Source: Drechmeria coniospora
Lineage: Eukaryota; Ascomycota; Sordariomycetes; Hypocreales; Ophiocordycipitaceae
Direction: 5' to 3'
DNA: 64,000 bases
Assembly (NCBI RefSeq): GCF_001625195.1
Contig: NC_054391.1
Coordinates: 1,364,001 to 1,428,000, forward strand
Shown here: piece by piece, positions 1 to 11,333 of the stretch
Layout: each line of letters begins with the position of its first letter
Position numbering within the stretch: the stretch's first letter is position 1
Program-made: the position numbers and the translations under genes
The notes under the pieces: generated by a model
Database searches by the model: none
The model's input: only the letters and a program-made list of their open reading frames with translations
What the model was told of the DNA's origin: nothing

Positions 1-1417
1 AGGAAATTCGCATGTTGCACATGGCAGTCGGGACGCGTCGAGGAGCGTGCGCAAGCATGGCCGACCCGATGCGGAAGACTGGAACGGGAGTGACACATGC
101 CGCAGGCTGCATGTGCGCATACATATACGGATATCGAGTACTATATAACCATGACCCCTTGGTATAGGTCATCGCGGGCCATGGGCATCGCCGCACAGGC
201 GTACATATATTGTACCTTGACGCGCATTTCATAGCCACAGCTACTTTGGGTAGAGCAGGTACAAGCATACGGAGTCCCTGCAACTAAATAGTGTATACCT
301 ACTACGTATTGGGGTCTCCGTGCCCCGTGCTGAACAACCAAAGTACCTACTTGACTGCTTGTGAAACTATATCGATGCCGATTGGCCGAAGAGCGAATGC
401 TTGCATCAGGGGCGCCATGACCGCCAGCCGGACTGCTGCTTGCGACTGCTCCTCCGCCGAGTCGGCCCATTCAGGGATCCCAGTCGCCTACTTTTACAGT
501 GAGTGCTACTTGTTTGTCATTCCCCTGTGCCATTCATCTGTCTCAACGTTTGATTCTAATTTCCGTCGCAGCCTCGTCACGAAAGCCCCATGCCCAACGG
601 GCGCACGATGCCGCATAAGCCAGTCATCGTTCGCGCAATGCCCGTACTTGTTGGTCAACCTCATCCCTCCCGCACCGACGACACCCATCACAAGCCCGTG
701 ATCTTTGTTCCCTGGAAAATGGTACACGACACAGATACAGAATACATGTATGCATGCGGCGTGGCATCGTCGGCTTCCCCGAGACCCCACCGCTATCTCG
801 GCCATCGGCTGGTCTGGCCGGTGCCATGAACGGTTGCCGTTTCCGAAACGACTATGCGACGAGGGCATTGACTCCAAGTAAGTGTACGTGCACGGAATTG
901 CCGTGGTCCGTGGTCCGTGGGCCGCCGGCACCGTTCCGTGCCCCGCCCACTTCGGCGGTTCATCTCAAACCAGTGTGGGCAGACGGGGGGGGCGGGCAGC
1001 CCGGCGATCGGCCCATACACACACTCACCCGTCCCGATCGACCCCCCCCCCCAATTTCTCGGCCGGCACGGCTAGAGTGTCATCATCTTCATACAGGCAT
1101 GTATGTATGCATGCACGAGCACGACCGCAATGTACGCACACGCGCGGCGATGACGACCAAGATTAAAAGCTAAGGAATACATCACCAGTCGAGCAAGAGA
1201 TCGGACAAGGTTCTTCCTTGGCCGGGCCTTGACGGTGAGAATAGACGCCGTGGTCAATATAATATGATTGATGTGCATGGCCCACCCCGGCCCTTGATCG
1301 CTTCGTTTCTAGGCAATCCCACTCTCGTTCCCTGATTTTTACACGATACGAGATCGACCCAGACCGCTTAACAAGTTGCCAAGAAATGCGCACGAACCCG
1401 CCATCCGCCAGGCCGGT
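1..1417. other. Intergenic, no gene seen
   Basis: No open frame here has a recognisable family signature or a convincing splice pattern. The stretch contains short G and C homopolymers near 980-1000 and 1040-1055, an alternating CATG/TGCA run near 1095-1120, and scattered GTAC-type steps. It ends at the 3' end of the glycosyltransferase-like gene on the minus strand. Confidence 0.6.
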
Positions 1418-3088
1418 TCACTCCCAGTCCTTTTCGACGAGCCACTGGTCCTCCAACTTCAGGCGCGTGCCCGTCAACAGGTCGCAGTCGCGATGGCCCC
1501 ATTTGCGGCGGAAGACCTCGCGCCCGGCCTCGGTCAGCACCTCGATGGCCTCGGCGAAGCCGCGCGAAGGATAGTAATAGGGTTCGCCGCGACCGCCCTG
1601 CTGGCCGAGCTGCCAGGTGTTGCGACCGCGCTCGCCGTGCTTGTAGTGGAACATGCGATCGGCCGTGTCGCGCAGCTTGGTCCAGTACGCGCGCGCTTCC
1701 GTCTCGTTGCCCCTGATCTCAGTGCCTCCCTTATTCACCCCGTTCCACGTCTCTCCCTTCTCCGTCTTCTCCGTCTTCTCCGTCTTCTCCGTCTTCTCCG
1801 TCTTCTCCGTCTTTTCCGCCTTCTCCGTCTTCGCCGCCTTCTCCGTCTTCGCCGTCTTCGCCGCATTGTCCTCCGCCCCTCCCTCCTTGCCATCCTCAGC
1901 CTTACCCTTGTCCATTTCCCCTTCCTTCGCCGTCCTCTTAATCATCTTGTTCCCAGTCTTGTCCTCGTCGCCGTCTTCGTCACCGTCCTCGTCACCGTCC
2001 TCGGCATCGTCCTCGACGGTATTGACCACCGGCGCAGGCGCCTTCGGCGGTGGCGGCGGCGGGTTCGGATCGGTAAATGCCGGCTCCACCTCGGGCCTGC
2101 GGTACAAGGCGACGAGGTCGTCGAGGACGGTGCTCACGTCGGTGATGATGCCCGCCTTGGCTTCCGTCTGGGTCCAGTTGTGCATGAGCAGACGCGAGTG
2201 CATGTCGCAGTCGTTCATGTAAAAGGGGATGAACGTGTCCCAGCCACCGACCTCGTCGTAGGCCTCGCGGTTGACGAGCGCCAGGTGGTCGTAGGCGAAG
2301 AACTTGTTGGCCCAGCGCTCGCCGTGGCGGATGGCGAGCTGCAGCGCCGTCAGGCACAGCTCGTATACCGTCTTGTAGCCCGCGTGACCGGCCTCCGGCG
2401 TGACATCTTCGAGTCCGTCCTCGTACGAGAGGACGAGCACGTCCATGTGAGACCAAAAGTAAAACGGCCACGTGTTCTCGTGCGCGAGGTGGAGGTAGAA
2501 ATTCTGCAGCTGGGCAAAGTTCAGGAGGACGGGCGTGCGGATGAGGTTGACGCCGAGCTTGTGAAGCTGCTCGTGGTTCAGGTAGAGCGGGTTCTGCAGC
2601 GAGAGCTTCCCCTGCTCGTTGGCCTTGCCGACGCCCGTGTTCTCGACGACGTAGATCTGCTCGGCCGGCCAGCCGGCGGTGATGTAGGAGACGACGGCCT
2701 GCAGCAGGACGGGCCAGGAGCGGGTGAAGCCGATGAAAAGCGGGGGAGGGTACGAGAGCCCGTAGGCCTCGTGCAGGCCGGCCTTGGGCAAGTTCCAAAC
2801 CGGCACCGGAGGCGGCGCCTGCGTCTGCAGCGCCGGGAAGGGATCCTTGATGGGGGGAGGTGACCAGGTCGGGTTGGGTCGATAACGGACCGGACGTCGG
2901 GCACGCTCCTGGGCCGCCTTGGCCTCCGCCGCCTTGGCCTCCTCCGACTTTTCCTTCTGGACGACGTTGGCGACCTTGGTCATGTACTGGCGCGCCGTCG
3001 TCCGGGGACCATCCTGGGAGGCGAGGATAAGGAAGAGGATGGAGACGGCGACGGCGACGACGACGAGCCGCCGTCTGATCCAGATCAT
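1418..3088 (-). CDS. Type II membrane glycosyltransferase-like protein with (TEK)n tract
   Basis: A single-exon frame of 556 aa from an ATG at 3088 to TGA. The N-terminus carries three arginines then a hydrophobic segment (about residues 8-23), giving a type II signal anchor as in Golgi enzymes. The luminal part reads like a GT-A fold: a segment on scanning a partner position (IYVVENTG near residue 145), SHMDVLVLSYED near 215, and a GGWDTFIPFYMNDCDMH block near 280 whose DCD could bind a nucleotide-sugar metal. Between the catalytic region and the C-terminal cap is an acidic/lysine-rich insertion with a (TEK)n repeat, coded by a 9-bp tandem repeat at about 1757-1862. I recognise it as a conserved filamentous-fungal glycosyltransferase-type protein, but the exact GT family and substrate are unknown. 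The real start could be further upstream only if an intron exists; none is needed. Confidence 0.8.
   Translation of the reverse strand: MIWIRRRLVVVAVAVSILFLILASQDGPRTTARQYMTKVANVVQKEKSEEAKAAEAKAAQERARRPVRYRPNPTWSPPPIKDPFPALQTQAPPPVPVWNLPKAGLHEAYGLSYPPPLFIGFTRSWPVLLQAVVSYITAGWPAEQIYVVENTGVGKANEQGKLSLQNPLYLNHEQLHKLGVNLIRTPVLLNFAQLQNFYLHLAHENTWPFYFWSHMDVLVLSYEDGLEDVTPEAGHAGYKTVYELCLTALQLAIRHGERWANKFFAYDHLALVNREAYDEVGGWDTFIPFYMNDCDMHSRLLMHNWTQTEAKAGIITDVSTVLDDLVALYRRPEVEPAFTDPNPPPPPPKAPAPVVNTVEDDAEDGDEDGDEDGDEDKTGNKMIKRTAKEGEMDKGKAEDGKEGGAEDNAAKTAKTEKAAKTEKAEKTEKTEKTEKTEKTEKTEKGETWNGVNKGGTEIRGNETEARAYWTKLRDTADRMFHYKHGERGRNTWQLGQQGGRGEPYYYPSRGFAEAIEVLTEAGREVFRRKWGHRDCDLLTGTRLKLEDQWLVEKDWE
1757..1862. 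repeat. 9-bp coding minisatellite (TEK repeat)
   Basis: Tandem copies of the 9-mer TCTCCGTCT on the plus strand, first perfect and then interrupted by GCC/TTT variants. It is read on the minus strand as Thr-Glu-Lys repeats inside the glycosyltransferase-like protein. Because the unit is a multiple of three, copy-number change keeps the frame. Confidence 0.85.
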
Positions 3089-6000
3089 CTTGGAGCTCGT
3101 GCCGGTGCACCCCTCGTCTGGCTAGCTTGCCACGTCGGCGGCAACCTCTGCCCGGCTCCTCGAACGGACGAATCGGCTGAAGTCAGCTGCCGGTTGGATG
3201 ACGGCAAGCTCGACCGTTGGCTTCTCCGTCGAGAGGGTGACGTTTGATGCCCCCCCCCTCAGCTGGGATATGTCGATCTGCACGCGCACAGTATTGCACG
3301 TCGACCGGGCGTCGCCGATTGCGAGGCCGGCAGGATCGAGAAGTCGTCCGCTTCTTTCGTCCCGAGACCAAAGGAACGACGTTCAATCCCTCGCCCTCGT
3401 CCTTGATAGGATAGGAAAGCTCGCGGTGGCAAGCGTATAGGGGCGGAAGGATTCATATACCGGCATGCCACGACGAGGTCAGAGTCGGCTCGTGAGCATC
3501 AGACTGACGGTCCAATTCCGGATGCGTTTCTTTCAACGCCAAGCGAATGACGCATGATGGAGAGAAGTTGGGCAAAGCGTGGAGAGGGAAAGACGAGGGT
3601 GAAAAGCAGTGTCTAGGGCAGATGTGGAGTGGTCTCCGAGCCAGCGCCACGTTGTCGAGCAGCGGTACGAGGCGGTGCATGGAGTACAGTAAACGTGCTG
3701 GTTGGTACGGAGTACAGTAGTTGTACATCGGAACGAGTGCTGTGTGTTATTATGGGGCCGGCTCTGATGGGCAGGGGCTGGTCGTGTGGTTGCATTTACT
3801 GTAGTATCGTGCTAAGCCTCTTCTCGGCTCGCGCCTATCTTAGCAACGTTCGCGGACGGAGTACAGTACTAAGTATGTACGGAGTACATGTACTTTTACC
3901 TACACTCATACGCGAGCGCTAGTATAGAGTACCTAGTACTTACGTGTGCGCTGCATACGCTAATACGGGCAAGAACCCTTATCTGTAGCGAGGATTGCTG
4001 TACAGCGGGGCTTGCGGCAGCTGCCCGAGCAACTAAGCAAGTAATACAACTAATTACCTAGGGAGCAACCCCTTAGCACACTGTGTACAGAAACAAGCAC
4101 AAAAGGGAGAGGGAACCAGCAGGCATACAAGTACTCCGTACGGGCCCGAACAAAGGGTTGCTTGCCGGGGCATGCAAGGGCAACCGGCGCCCCTCCGTCT
4201 TGCTCATACAACGTACTTGGGTGGAGGAAGTAGTGCATGCTTGGAGGTACATGCTTAGGTGCGAGGCCGAGTTTCTAGAATTCGAGATGGTTCTCGCGCA
4301 CCAACCGTCCATGCAAGAACGGAGTGGAGCAGGCGACAAGGTCTCCTAGCATTCTACTGTGCCTACCTCGCATTTTACTGTAATTACCTACTACTGTGCA
4401 GTAGGTACGGAGTCGTACCTTGGTACTTACTTGCGTAGCATTCTACTCTGCAGTACGGAGTACCTACCTCCTGGCATTCACTTTACCTACTAGGTACCTA
4501 CAGTAATAGTACCTAGTACCTATTAGCATTTTACTGAACCTACCGCCTAGCATTCTACAGTACTCTACCTACCTAGGTACTAAGGTACTACATACCTAGT
4601 AGTAGCATCCTGCAGCACCTATACAGTAAAGTAAAGCATTCTGCAGCACCTACTTGTACATGGCACTCCGTACCACATAATAGCCTCTAGGTGTAGTTGT
4701 GCACGTACATTACGCGTGCTCGTACAAATATGCTTCGTGCACAAATACGAGGGAGTGTCAACTCGCATGAAGTTGACTCCAAGCAGGTATATGTAATGCC
4801 CAGTGCGCTCAACCATCCTCGTTCGAAGTCTTGGGTATTAACGACCATCCCGGACGCAAGTATTTGTCCGATGCGAAGCATACCGTAAGTACTCCGTACT
4901 GTACGTGTACTTAAATGCACTTGCAAGGACTGTTCGTATTATTACCCTGGCCTGATTTTCTAGTGACAGGCATCCCAGGGATACGCCAGGTACCGAGCAG
5001 GTACGTACCGTGCATCGCTTATTCCCCAAGTGGACCTACTGCGTTGCTGCGCCTCTTTTCCTTGATCGACTGGGCAGTCTACAGTATTACCTCGCGCGCG
5101 CGTGCTGGCGTACATGATACTGATGCTATCGAGCAGGTACGAATGCCTGACACCATCCCTTCATCATCTCCTCGCCGCCGGTACGGGAACCTGAGAAATC
5201 CGCGACTGGCTGGCGGATTCGTGGAATGATGGTGCCGAGAGTGCGGGGGACGTACGGTAGGGTACTAGGTATTCGAGGGATGGCTGCGCGTTAGTACTGA
5301 CGGGTGACGTTGACGTTGACAGGCGGCAGGGGGTTGCCGGCGGCGCGTACCGAGCAAAATACGCCGATGCCGGTCAGTGCATGCGATGTTTAATTCGTGA
5401 GAGGCAGCATGCAGGTATTACCTACTCGTGAGGAGCCAAACGCAAGCACGTCCACATACTTGCGAGTATACTGTACGCATACTGTAATTGTACTCGTATT
5501 AGTACTTGCACGTCGTTGCCCTGCGCAAGTGCAGTGTACTTACTTACTTACATGTACATGTACATGGAGGTGTAATACTGAATTCAGTGTGATTTAAGTG
5601 CTTGCTGTCATCGTAGGTTTATTCTAGATCGGCTGGCCCCACATGCCAGGCTGGCAATACTATCCTTACGGAGTAATACTCCGTACAACGACACAACTAA
5701 GTACTGTAATTATTCCTGTATGTACGGAGTACATGCATGCTCTCAGAGTTCGTTCACTCCGTACTACGGAGAACTGAAAGTACATGTAAGTGCAGTATCA
5801 CCCTACTTGTACATGTACATGTGCAAGTACTGTACATACCTACAGTACTGTATCTGTAATCCGTAATTGCGCAGGTAATAGTTGTGTACGGAGTGCTCCT
5901 CACGAGTGAATGCATCCACATGCAAGTGCAGTACTCGTACAAGTACATGTACGTTGGACTGCTACTATTAGCGAATACTTGTATTATACTTAGTTTGTAG

Positions 6001-7140
6001 CTGCACTCCCCGTATTATAGTAGGTATACTTGCATGCTTGGATGTAGTTAGGTGTACATGTACATGTAGTGCGTGCACTCGAACGAGTACACCTACTCCG
6101 TACTCCGTACAGCACCTGTAGCTTCGTGTTCCGCAATGTATTATCTCGTAATACGTACTCAACTGTCTGTCATGCTCATGTCGGCCGATTGTGGGCCACT
6201 GGACGCCCTCGCCATTTACTGTAATGCTCAACTATATTTCACAAGGCTCCGAGTGTTCACAAGTCCTTACATACTTGGACTCTGCACGGGCACCAAAACG
6301 GCCAAACGCTGGAAGGTGCACGCGTGCGCACATGTATCAATCTGTACGGCGTTAAGACAGGTACGGTCAGGTGTTGATATGTTGGACATGGTGTCTGTGC
6401 TCTCTTGCCATCCCATTCATTATGGTTCCATGGCGTACATGTACAAGAACTGTGCCTGGCACTCTATGAAGCATGCAGAAGTACAGTGCGGAAGGCGCAT
6501 TACATGTGGTTTCATCCATGCCAGTAGTTGGGGTGCGCTGTACACCTCCAATGTGCAACTACAGTACATGTACGGAGTACTTGCAAGTATTGCTGGGCAT
6601 ATACTGTAGGTACTGGACTTAGCACGGAGTACGAAGCACATGTACGGAGTCCTGTAGGAATACGGAGTAAGTGGTTGTATTACTCGTGATAGTACTGTAC
6701 TTACGTACAAGCACAAGTATTCTGCAAGTACTCCGTAGCTGGCCAATCATTGTTTTCATGCACTACTTGAGTAATATGCGACTTACTTACGGAGTACACG
6801 TGCAGCAATTAACAGTACAGTACACACATCTTCATGTGCACCGCACGCACCTTCCCTGTCATCGGCCACGTATTACTGTATTGCCGGCAAGAGATGACTC
6901 GGTGCTCCAGCGCTGTGAACCCCCGCATGCATCACTTGAGCAAAACTCTTCAATTGAGCATCGACATCCGCCTGCTCACGTTCAACATCCACTCGTACCT
7001 GAACCCTGCCAACCCGCTGCTTACGAGCATGACACCTTCCGCCCTCGTTTCCATCGACGACGCCGTGCCCGATACCGTCTCGGTGGGTGCCAAACGGTGC
7101 AATCCTAGCGTGAATAGCCCGCCCGGATTCTTGAGCTTGG
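3089..7140. other. Gene-free repeat-rich intergenic block
   Basis: About 4 kb without a credible gene. Short frames exist on both strands, but their translations are dominated by the codons of GTAC/TACT repeats (Val-Leu-Tyr-Ser-Thr runs) and share no motif. The DNA is dense in ACGGAGTA/TACTCCGT, TACTTGTAC and CATGTACATG. Around 4360-4660 a degenerate element with core AGCATTCTACTG and CCTACC/GGTAGG recurs about six times. Near 5667-5685 two copies of the 9-mer lie head to head as an almost perfect palindrome. The left 100 bases are the 5' flank of the glycosyltransferase-like gene and the right end is the 3' flank of the transaminase gene. Confidence 0.65.
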
Positions 7141-8127
7141 TCACGCACCGGCTCCGTCATCGACATTCGAGTAGTCGACCTCGATTGTCATGGCCGCGTC
7201 CGAGTGCAGCTTCCAGTACTCGTCCCACATCTTCTTGCTGACGGGGCCGACAAGGCCGCCGTTCACCGGCTTGCCGTCGAGCACCGTCACGGGCATGATG
7301 CCGCCCGCCGTCGTCGTCAGGAAGATTTCGTCGCAGTCGTAGGCCAGCTCCACCGGCACCGCCTCGCGGCGAACGTCGATGCCGTGAGCCTTGGCCACGC
7401 CGAAGACGGTCTCGCGCGTAATCCCCTCCAGGACGCCACGATCGGCCGTGTGCAGGATGCCGTCCTTGACCAGCACAATGTTGAAGCCGGCGCCCTCGGT
7501 CAAGTTGGCATCCCCATCCGTCAGGAAGGCGTACAGGGCACCCCTGTCCCGGGCCTCGAACATGCTCCGCACCAGGTCTCCCCACTGGAGGTTCTTGACC
7601 ACCGGGTCCATGGCTCCCGGCGGAACGCGCCTCACCGTTCGCGCGACGATGGCGCTGCCGCCGACGTACTGCATCTCCGGCTGCATGACCCACACGTACG
7701 GCACGACGAACAAGTAGAGGTTGCTGACCATCTCCTCTGCCTTGGCCTCGCGGACGCCCCTCATGCCACGGGTGACGATGATGTCGACGAGGCCGTCCCT
7801 GATCCCGCTCCGACCGACCATGTCGACGATGATGTCCTGAATCTCCTCGGCCGGCAAGGGCATCGTCAGTCGGAGCTTGTCGCAACCGGCACGGAGACGG
7901 CTCATGTGGTCGTCGAAACGGAACAGGCGTCCGTCCCACACCGAGGCCACGTCGTATGTGAGATCGCTGTGCAGGAATCCTTGGTCGAGGAGCGGCATGC
8001 GCGCCTTGTGCACCGGCACGAGCTCCCCCGCGACCCAGGCGATCCCCTTGGCGAACCGGTTCCCGCTCGACTCCAGCACTGCGAGCCGCTCCCTGTAGGC
8101 CGCAAATACGTTATTCATGGACGCCAT
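7141..8127 (-). CDS. (R)-selective amine / D-amino-acid transaminase, PLP fold type IV
   Basis: Intronless, 328 aa. The protein belongs to the class IV aminotransferases and closely follows the fungal (R)-selective amine:pyruvate transaminases of the Aspergillus terreus and Nectria type. Signatures are [15 protein letters not shown] near residues 46-60, [12 protein letters not shown] near 63-74, [10 protein letters not shown] near 163-172, the VKNLQWGDL block with the Schiff-base lysine at about K178, LTEGAGFN near 209, and [10 protein letters not shown] near the C-terminus. The start is placed at the ATG at 8127 because the family begins MASMxxVF; an in-frame ATG 11 codons upstream would add a non-conserved stretch. 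No signal peptide or PTS1 is visible, so a cytosolic enzyme is likely. It is divergent from the D-amino-acid oxidase gene with about 0.9 kb between the starts. Family data support transfer from (R)-amines or D-alanine to pyruvate-type acceptors; the natural substrate is unknown. Confidence 0.9.
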   Translation of the reverse strand: MASMNNVFAAYRERLAVLESSGNRFAKGIAWVAGELVPVHKARMPLLDQGFLHSDLTYDVASVWDGRLFRFDDHMSRLRAGCDKLRLTMPLPAEEIQDIIVDMVGRSGIRDGLVDIIVTRGMRGVREAKAEEMVSNLYLFVVPYVWVMQPEMQYVGGSAIVARTVRRVPPGAMDPVVKNLQWGDLVRSMFEARDRGALYAFLTDGDANLTEGAGFNIVLVKDGILHTADRGVLEGITRETVFGVAKAHGIDVRREAVPVELAYDCDEIFLTTTAGGIMPVTVLDGKPVNGGLVGPVSKKMWDEYWKLHSDAAMTIEVDYSNVDDGAGA

Positions 8128-9039
8128 GCCGAAGAAGACGAGTATTTCTGGTGCGTGCAAAGGACCGAGAGACGCAAAAGGTCAACCGATTCCGGCACCG
8201 TTCGTGGAACTTGCCGTAACAGCTCAGGAGGCGAACGGCGACTCGTCATCGGGGACCGGTCACCGGCGCTTTATGAATCAGCAGGAGGGTGCAAACCCCA
8301 TCCCACCTCTGCTTCAATCATCGTATGATGCTCTCCAATTAATACCAGAATTTCGGGTAGCACAAGGGCATCATTGCAGCCGTTCCTTAGGCTCGGAGCT
8401 CATGCATGAAACCCAACAGAGCTCCAACATGACATTGGCCGGCCAACCTCCGGGGACCACGCCCGAATGTGTATGTGTGTGTACGCGTCCCTGCCGTCTT
8501 GTCGGACGGGGGGGGAAAGTTACCATGGTAAGACGGTCCCCTGAGGGGCCTCGGCTATAACTCATGTGTGCCGCTGCTAGGTACACAAAGGACGAGATGC
8601 AATGCACTGATGTGTGCCGGCAAACCGAGTACGAGCATGAATGAAGAATACTTTCCAAGAAACATAACAAAAGAAATGCTCTGGCGATGAGATTTGAGTA
8701 CCAGGGATCAGGGTCCGGCTGCTACGTGAGCGAGATGGAACGAATTAATATATGCTGGTACCGATGTGATGTGCTGACGAGGGATGAATCTAGTACAGAC
8801 CCCCGACGGCGATGTCGGTTCAGCCTTGGCAAAATCCCGCAATGGGCGTCGCCGACAGCCCAAGGTAAGGAGGGTACCTGGCTGTACTGTACAGTACTTG
8901 TGTACATATCCGGCCACACTTTCTGCCAGTAGCGCTGGGTACTCCGTACAGTATACTGTACATATATTACCCCAAGCCGAGCCAACCCCACCGGCGTCCT
9001 GCTCGGCTCTCACGATATCCGTCGACCAAAGTATTGACC
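8128..9039. promoter_or_regulatory. Shared divergent promoter region (transaminase / DAAO)
   Basis: The roughly 910-bp interval lies between the two outward-facing starts and holds no credible ORF. It contains a TG-rich run near 8468-8485, several GTACTGTACAGTAC-type palindromic runs near 8880-8965 close to the DAAO start, and no clear TATA box. A shared control region is inferred from geometry only. Confidence 0.5.
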
Positions 9040-10398
9040 ATGGAGTCAGAGAGAAGGAACATAGTCGTCGTCGGGCGAGTCAACCGGTGCCGTCATCGTT
9101 TCGCACAAAGTAGCTACTAACAGCCGCTGGCGGCAAACAGGGCTGGAGTCGCCGGGTTGACGACGGCATTTCTGTTGTCCAAGAACACGCGGTATAGCAT
9201 CGTCGTCGTCGCGAAGCACATGCCCGGCGATTACGACATCGAGTACGCTTCACCATGGGCTGGAGCTAATTACATGCCGTGCGTCCGATGAAAGTGCCCT
9301 CGCCTACAGGCTGGAGGGCCATTTTGTCACCGTTGCTGACAGCTGATCCCAGCGTTTCCCTCCGGGGCACCGCCGCCGCCGACTGGGATAGGAACACCTG
9401 GGGTCCCCTACAGCATCTTGCGCAGCACCACCCCGAAGCCGGCGTGCACTTTCAAGGTGCGCTAGCTGGTAGTGTCTTGCATCTACCATTCCGCTGACTT
9501 CGTCGACCCGATGGAAGAGTGTGAGATTCACAGCCGGTCCAAGGATGCCGGCTCGACGACGGCCGACTGGTTCGCGGAACTCGTGTCCCCAAATCCGTGG
9601 TTCAAGGACCTTGTTCCCAACGTGAGTCGAGTTGACGCTGCTGCAACATTCTAGTCGGCGCTCACGCCCATGGCACCCATGCAGTTCCGGCCTCTTCCCA
9701 AGGAACAACTCGGCCCCGACGTCGACTTTGCCAACGTCTTCACCTCAGTCTGCATCAACACCGCCATCTACCTGCCGTGGCTCGTGTCGCGATGCCTCGA
9801 GAACGGTGTCGTATTCAAGCGGGTCGTCCTCGATCACATCGCCGGCGCCGCTGCACCCGGAATTCACCCGGCGAGCAGAGTGGATCTCGTCGTCAACTGC
9901 ACCGGCCTCATGGCGTCAACCCTCGGCGGCGTTGAGGACAAGACGGTCGTGCCGGCCCGAGGCCAGATAGTCCTCGTCCGAAACGAAGCCGGCAAGATGA
10001 TGGACATCTCCGGCACCGACGACGGTGACGAAGAGGCCTGCTACATCATGACGAGGGCCGCCGGCGGAGGCACCATCCTCGGCGGTTCGTACCAGAAGGG
10101 GAACTGGGAGTCGCAGGTCGACCCAAACCTGGCCGTCCGGATCATGAAGCGGGCCGTCGAGCTGTGCCCGCAGCTGACAGACGGACGGGGGATCGAGCAC
10201 CTCGACGTCGTGAGGCACGGCGTCGGCTTGCGACCCGTTCGAGAGGGTGGCGCTCGAGTCGAGGCGGACCGCATCGAGGGCGTCCCGGTCGTGCACAACT
10301 ACGGTCACGGCGGAGCCGGATACCAATCCTCCTACGGCTGCGCCCAGCATGCCGCCCGCCTCGTCGATGAAGCTCTGGGGACCCGCGCCAAGCTCTAG
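9040..10398 (+). CDS. D-amino-acid oxidase, five exons, peroxisomal
   Basis: Spliced model: exons 9040-9074, 9141-9278, 9353-9456, 9518-9621 and 9685-10398, giving 364 aa with all phases consistent. The first intron (9075-9140) needs a GC donor (GCGAGT) with branch ACTAAC and acceptor AACAG; the other three are GT-AG. Joining exons 1 and 2 restores the FAD-binding dinucleotide motif (VVVGAGVAG, residues about 9-17). The protein continues with KHMPGDYDIEYASPWAGANY, WDRNTW, NPWFKD, an AxGQIV strand, GLRPVREGG (substrate-carboxylate arginine) and HNYGHGGAGYQSSYG near the C-terminus. It ends in AKL, a peroxisomal PTS1 variant of SKL. Known chemistry: FAD-dependent oxidation of D-amino acids to imino/keto acids with release of hydrogen peroxide and ammonia. 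It lies divergent to the transaminase. Family and exon structure are near certain; the exact second intron acceptor (9352) was chosen to keep frame. Confidence 0.92.
9075..9140 (+). other. GC-AG intron in DAAO
   Basis: A 66-nt intron beginning GCGAGT and ending CAG, with a branch-like ACTAAC 25-30 nt before the acceptor. No nearby GT donor restores the GxGxxG frame, while this splice yields VVVGAGVAG exactly. Confidence 0.8.
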
Positions 10399-11333
10399 CG
10401 GCAGTCTAGGGTTGAATCGACTGACGATCCCCCCTCTCCCTTTCCCCTTCCACTCGTCCCTTGGATATTACCAGCTACCCCCCCCTCGTTGCTACCGAGA
10501 TTTGGATACATCCGTGTACGTGTATCCATATTTCGTTGTTGAAATATCAAAGGAGGTGCCGTCATGTATTCGTCAAGCTGTTCTAGTCCTGCCTTCTTGT
10601 ACTGATTGTTTGCCGTCGCGTCTGTGGTTCTGGGTTGCTTGCATGTAGCACAGTCACCTTCTGGCCAGTGCTGCGGCAGTGATTCTTACACCTACACCCG
10701 CTGCCAGCAGATTCGATTGATCCTTGTTCTCATCACACCAGTACTCGCATCGAGTGCCGACGCGAAGCGGGATAGGACATCGACGTTGATCAATTAACAC
10801 GAATCGGCCTGCACCGGCGCGTGTTTGTATCCCCGTGGCCCTGACAATCACTCGCAGTGCAAGCCAAAGTCGCTGACTGTGTGTCTGCCAGGAAGCCGCG
10901 GTCGTATGAACGCCGCTAGACGTCGATGAGCGAACCCCTTGGATCATGCTAGTGACGCAAAAGTCTTCCAGATGATTCTGCGGAACCATGATTCGGACGA
11001 AAAGGGATGCCTGCCTGGAACGGCATCGCGAGAGCTTAAAATCGAGTCTGGCACAGGCCTACATCCTTGACTCACAACCCACATACAATGCACTCTCCCG
11101 ATTCCTTGATATAAAAGGACGATTCACTGTCACACGACATTTGAAACTTGGCTTCTTGTTCAATATTCGTGCATGAATGATTTGCCGATGCGACATCCGC
11201 ACAGCTCCAGCGCGTATGTATGTATTGGAGTGGACAACTTCCGCAATCGAACAGGCATACCTGCAACCTTTCCGAAGGCGAGTGACAGACAATTCATCCG
11301 TCTAGCTTGGATACACAGCAGCAAGAAACCGAT
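10399..11333. other. Intergenic: DAAO 3' flank and promoter of the next gene
   Basis: No gene signature. The left part is the likely 3' UTR of DAAO. The right part has a TATA box at 11110 and a possible upstream ATG at 11173 opening a 125-codon frame of arginine-rich, non-conserved sequence overlapping the next CDS. Confidence 0.5.
11110..11117 (+). promoter_or_regulatory. TATA box (TATAAAAG)
   Basis: A perfect TATAAAAG on the plus strand, about 220 bp before the ATG at 11334. It would place transcription start near 11140-11160, leaving a leader of around 180 nt that contains one upstream ATG (11173). Confidence 0.45.

Noticed and set aside
1376..2863. 495-codon plus-strand frame opposite the glycosyltransferase-like gene
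   Set aside because: Exact antisense shadow; Leu/Arg/Val runs mirror the GC-rich third positions and TEK repeat of the real gene.
8117..8160. Upstream ATG (8160) as start of the transaminase
   Set aside because: Would add [11 protein letters not shown], which is not part of the family; the MASMxxVF start at 8127 matches characterised fungal relatives.
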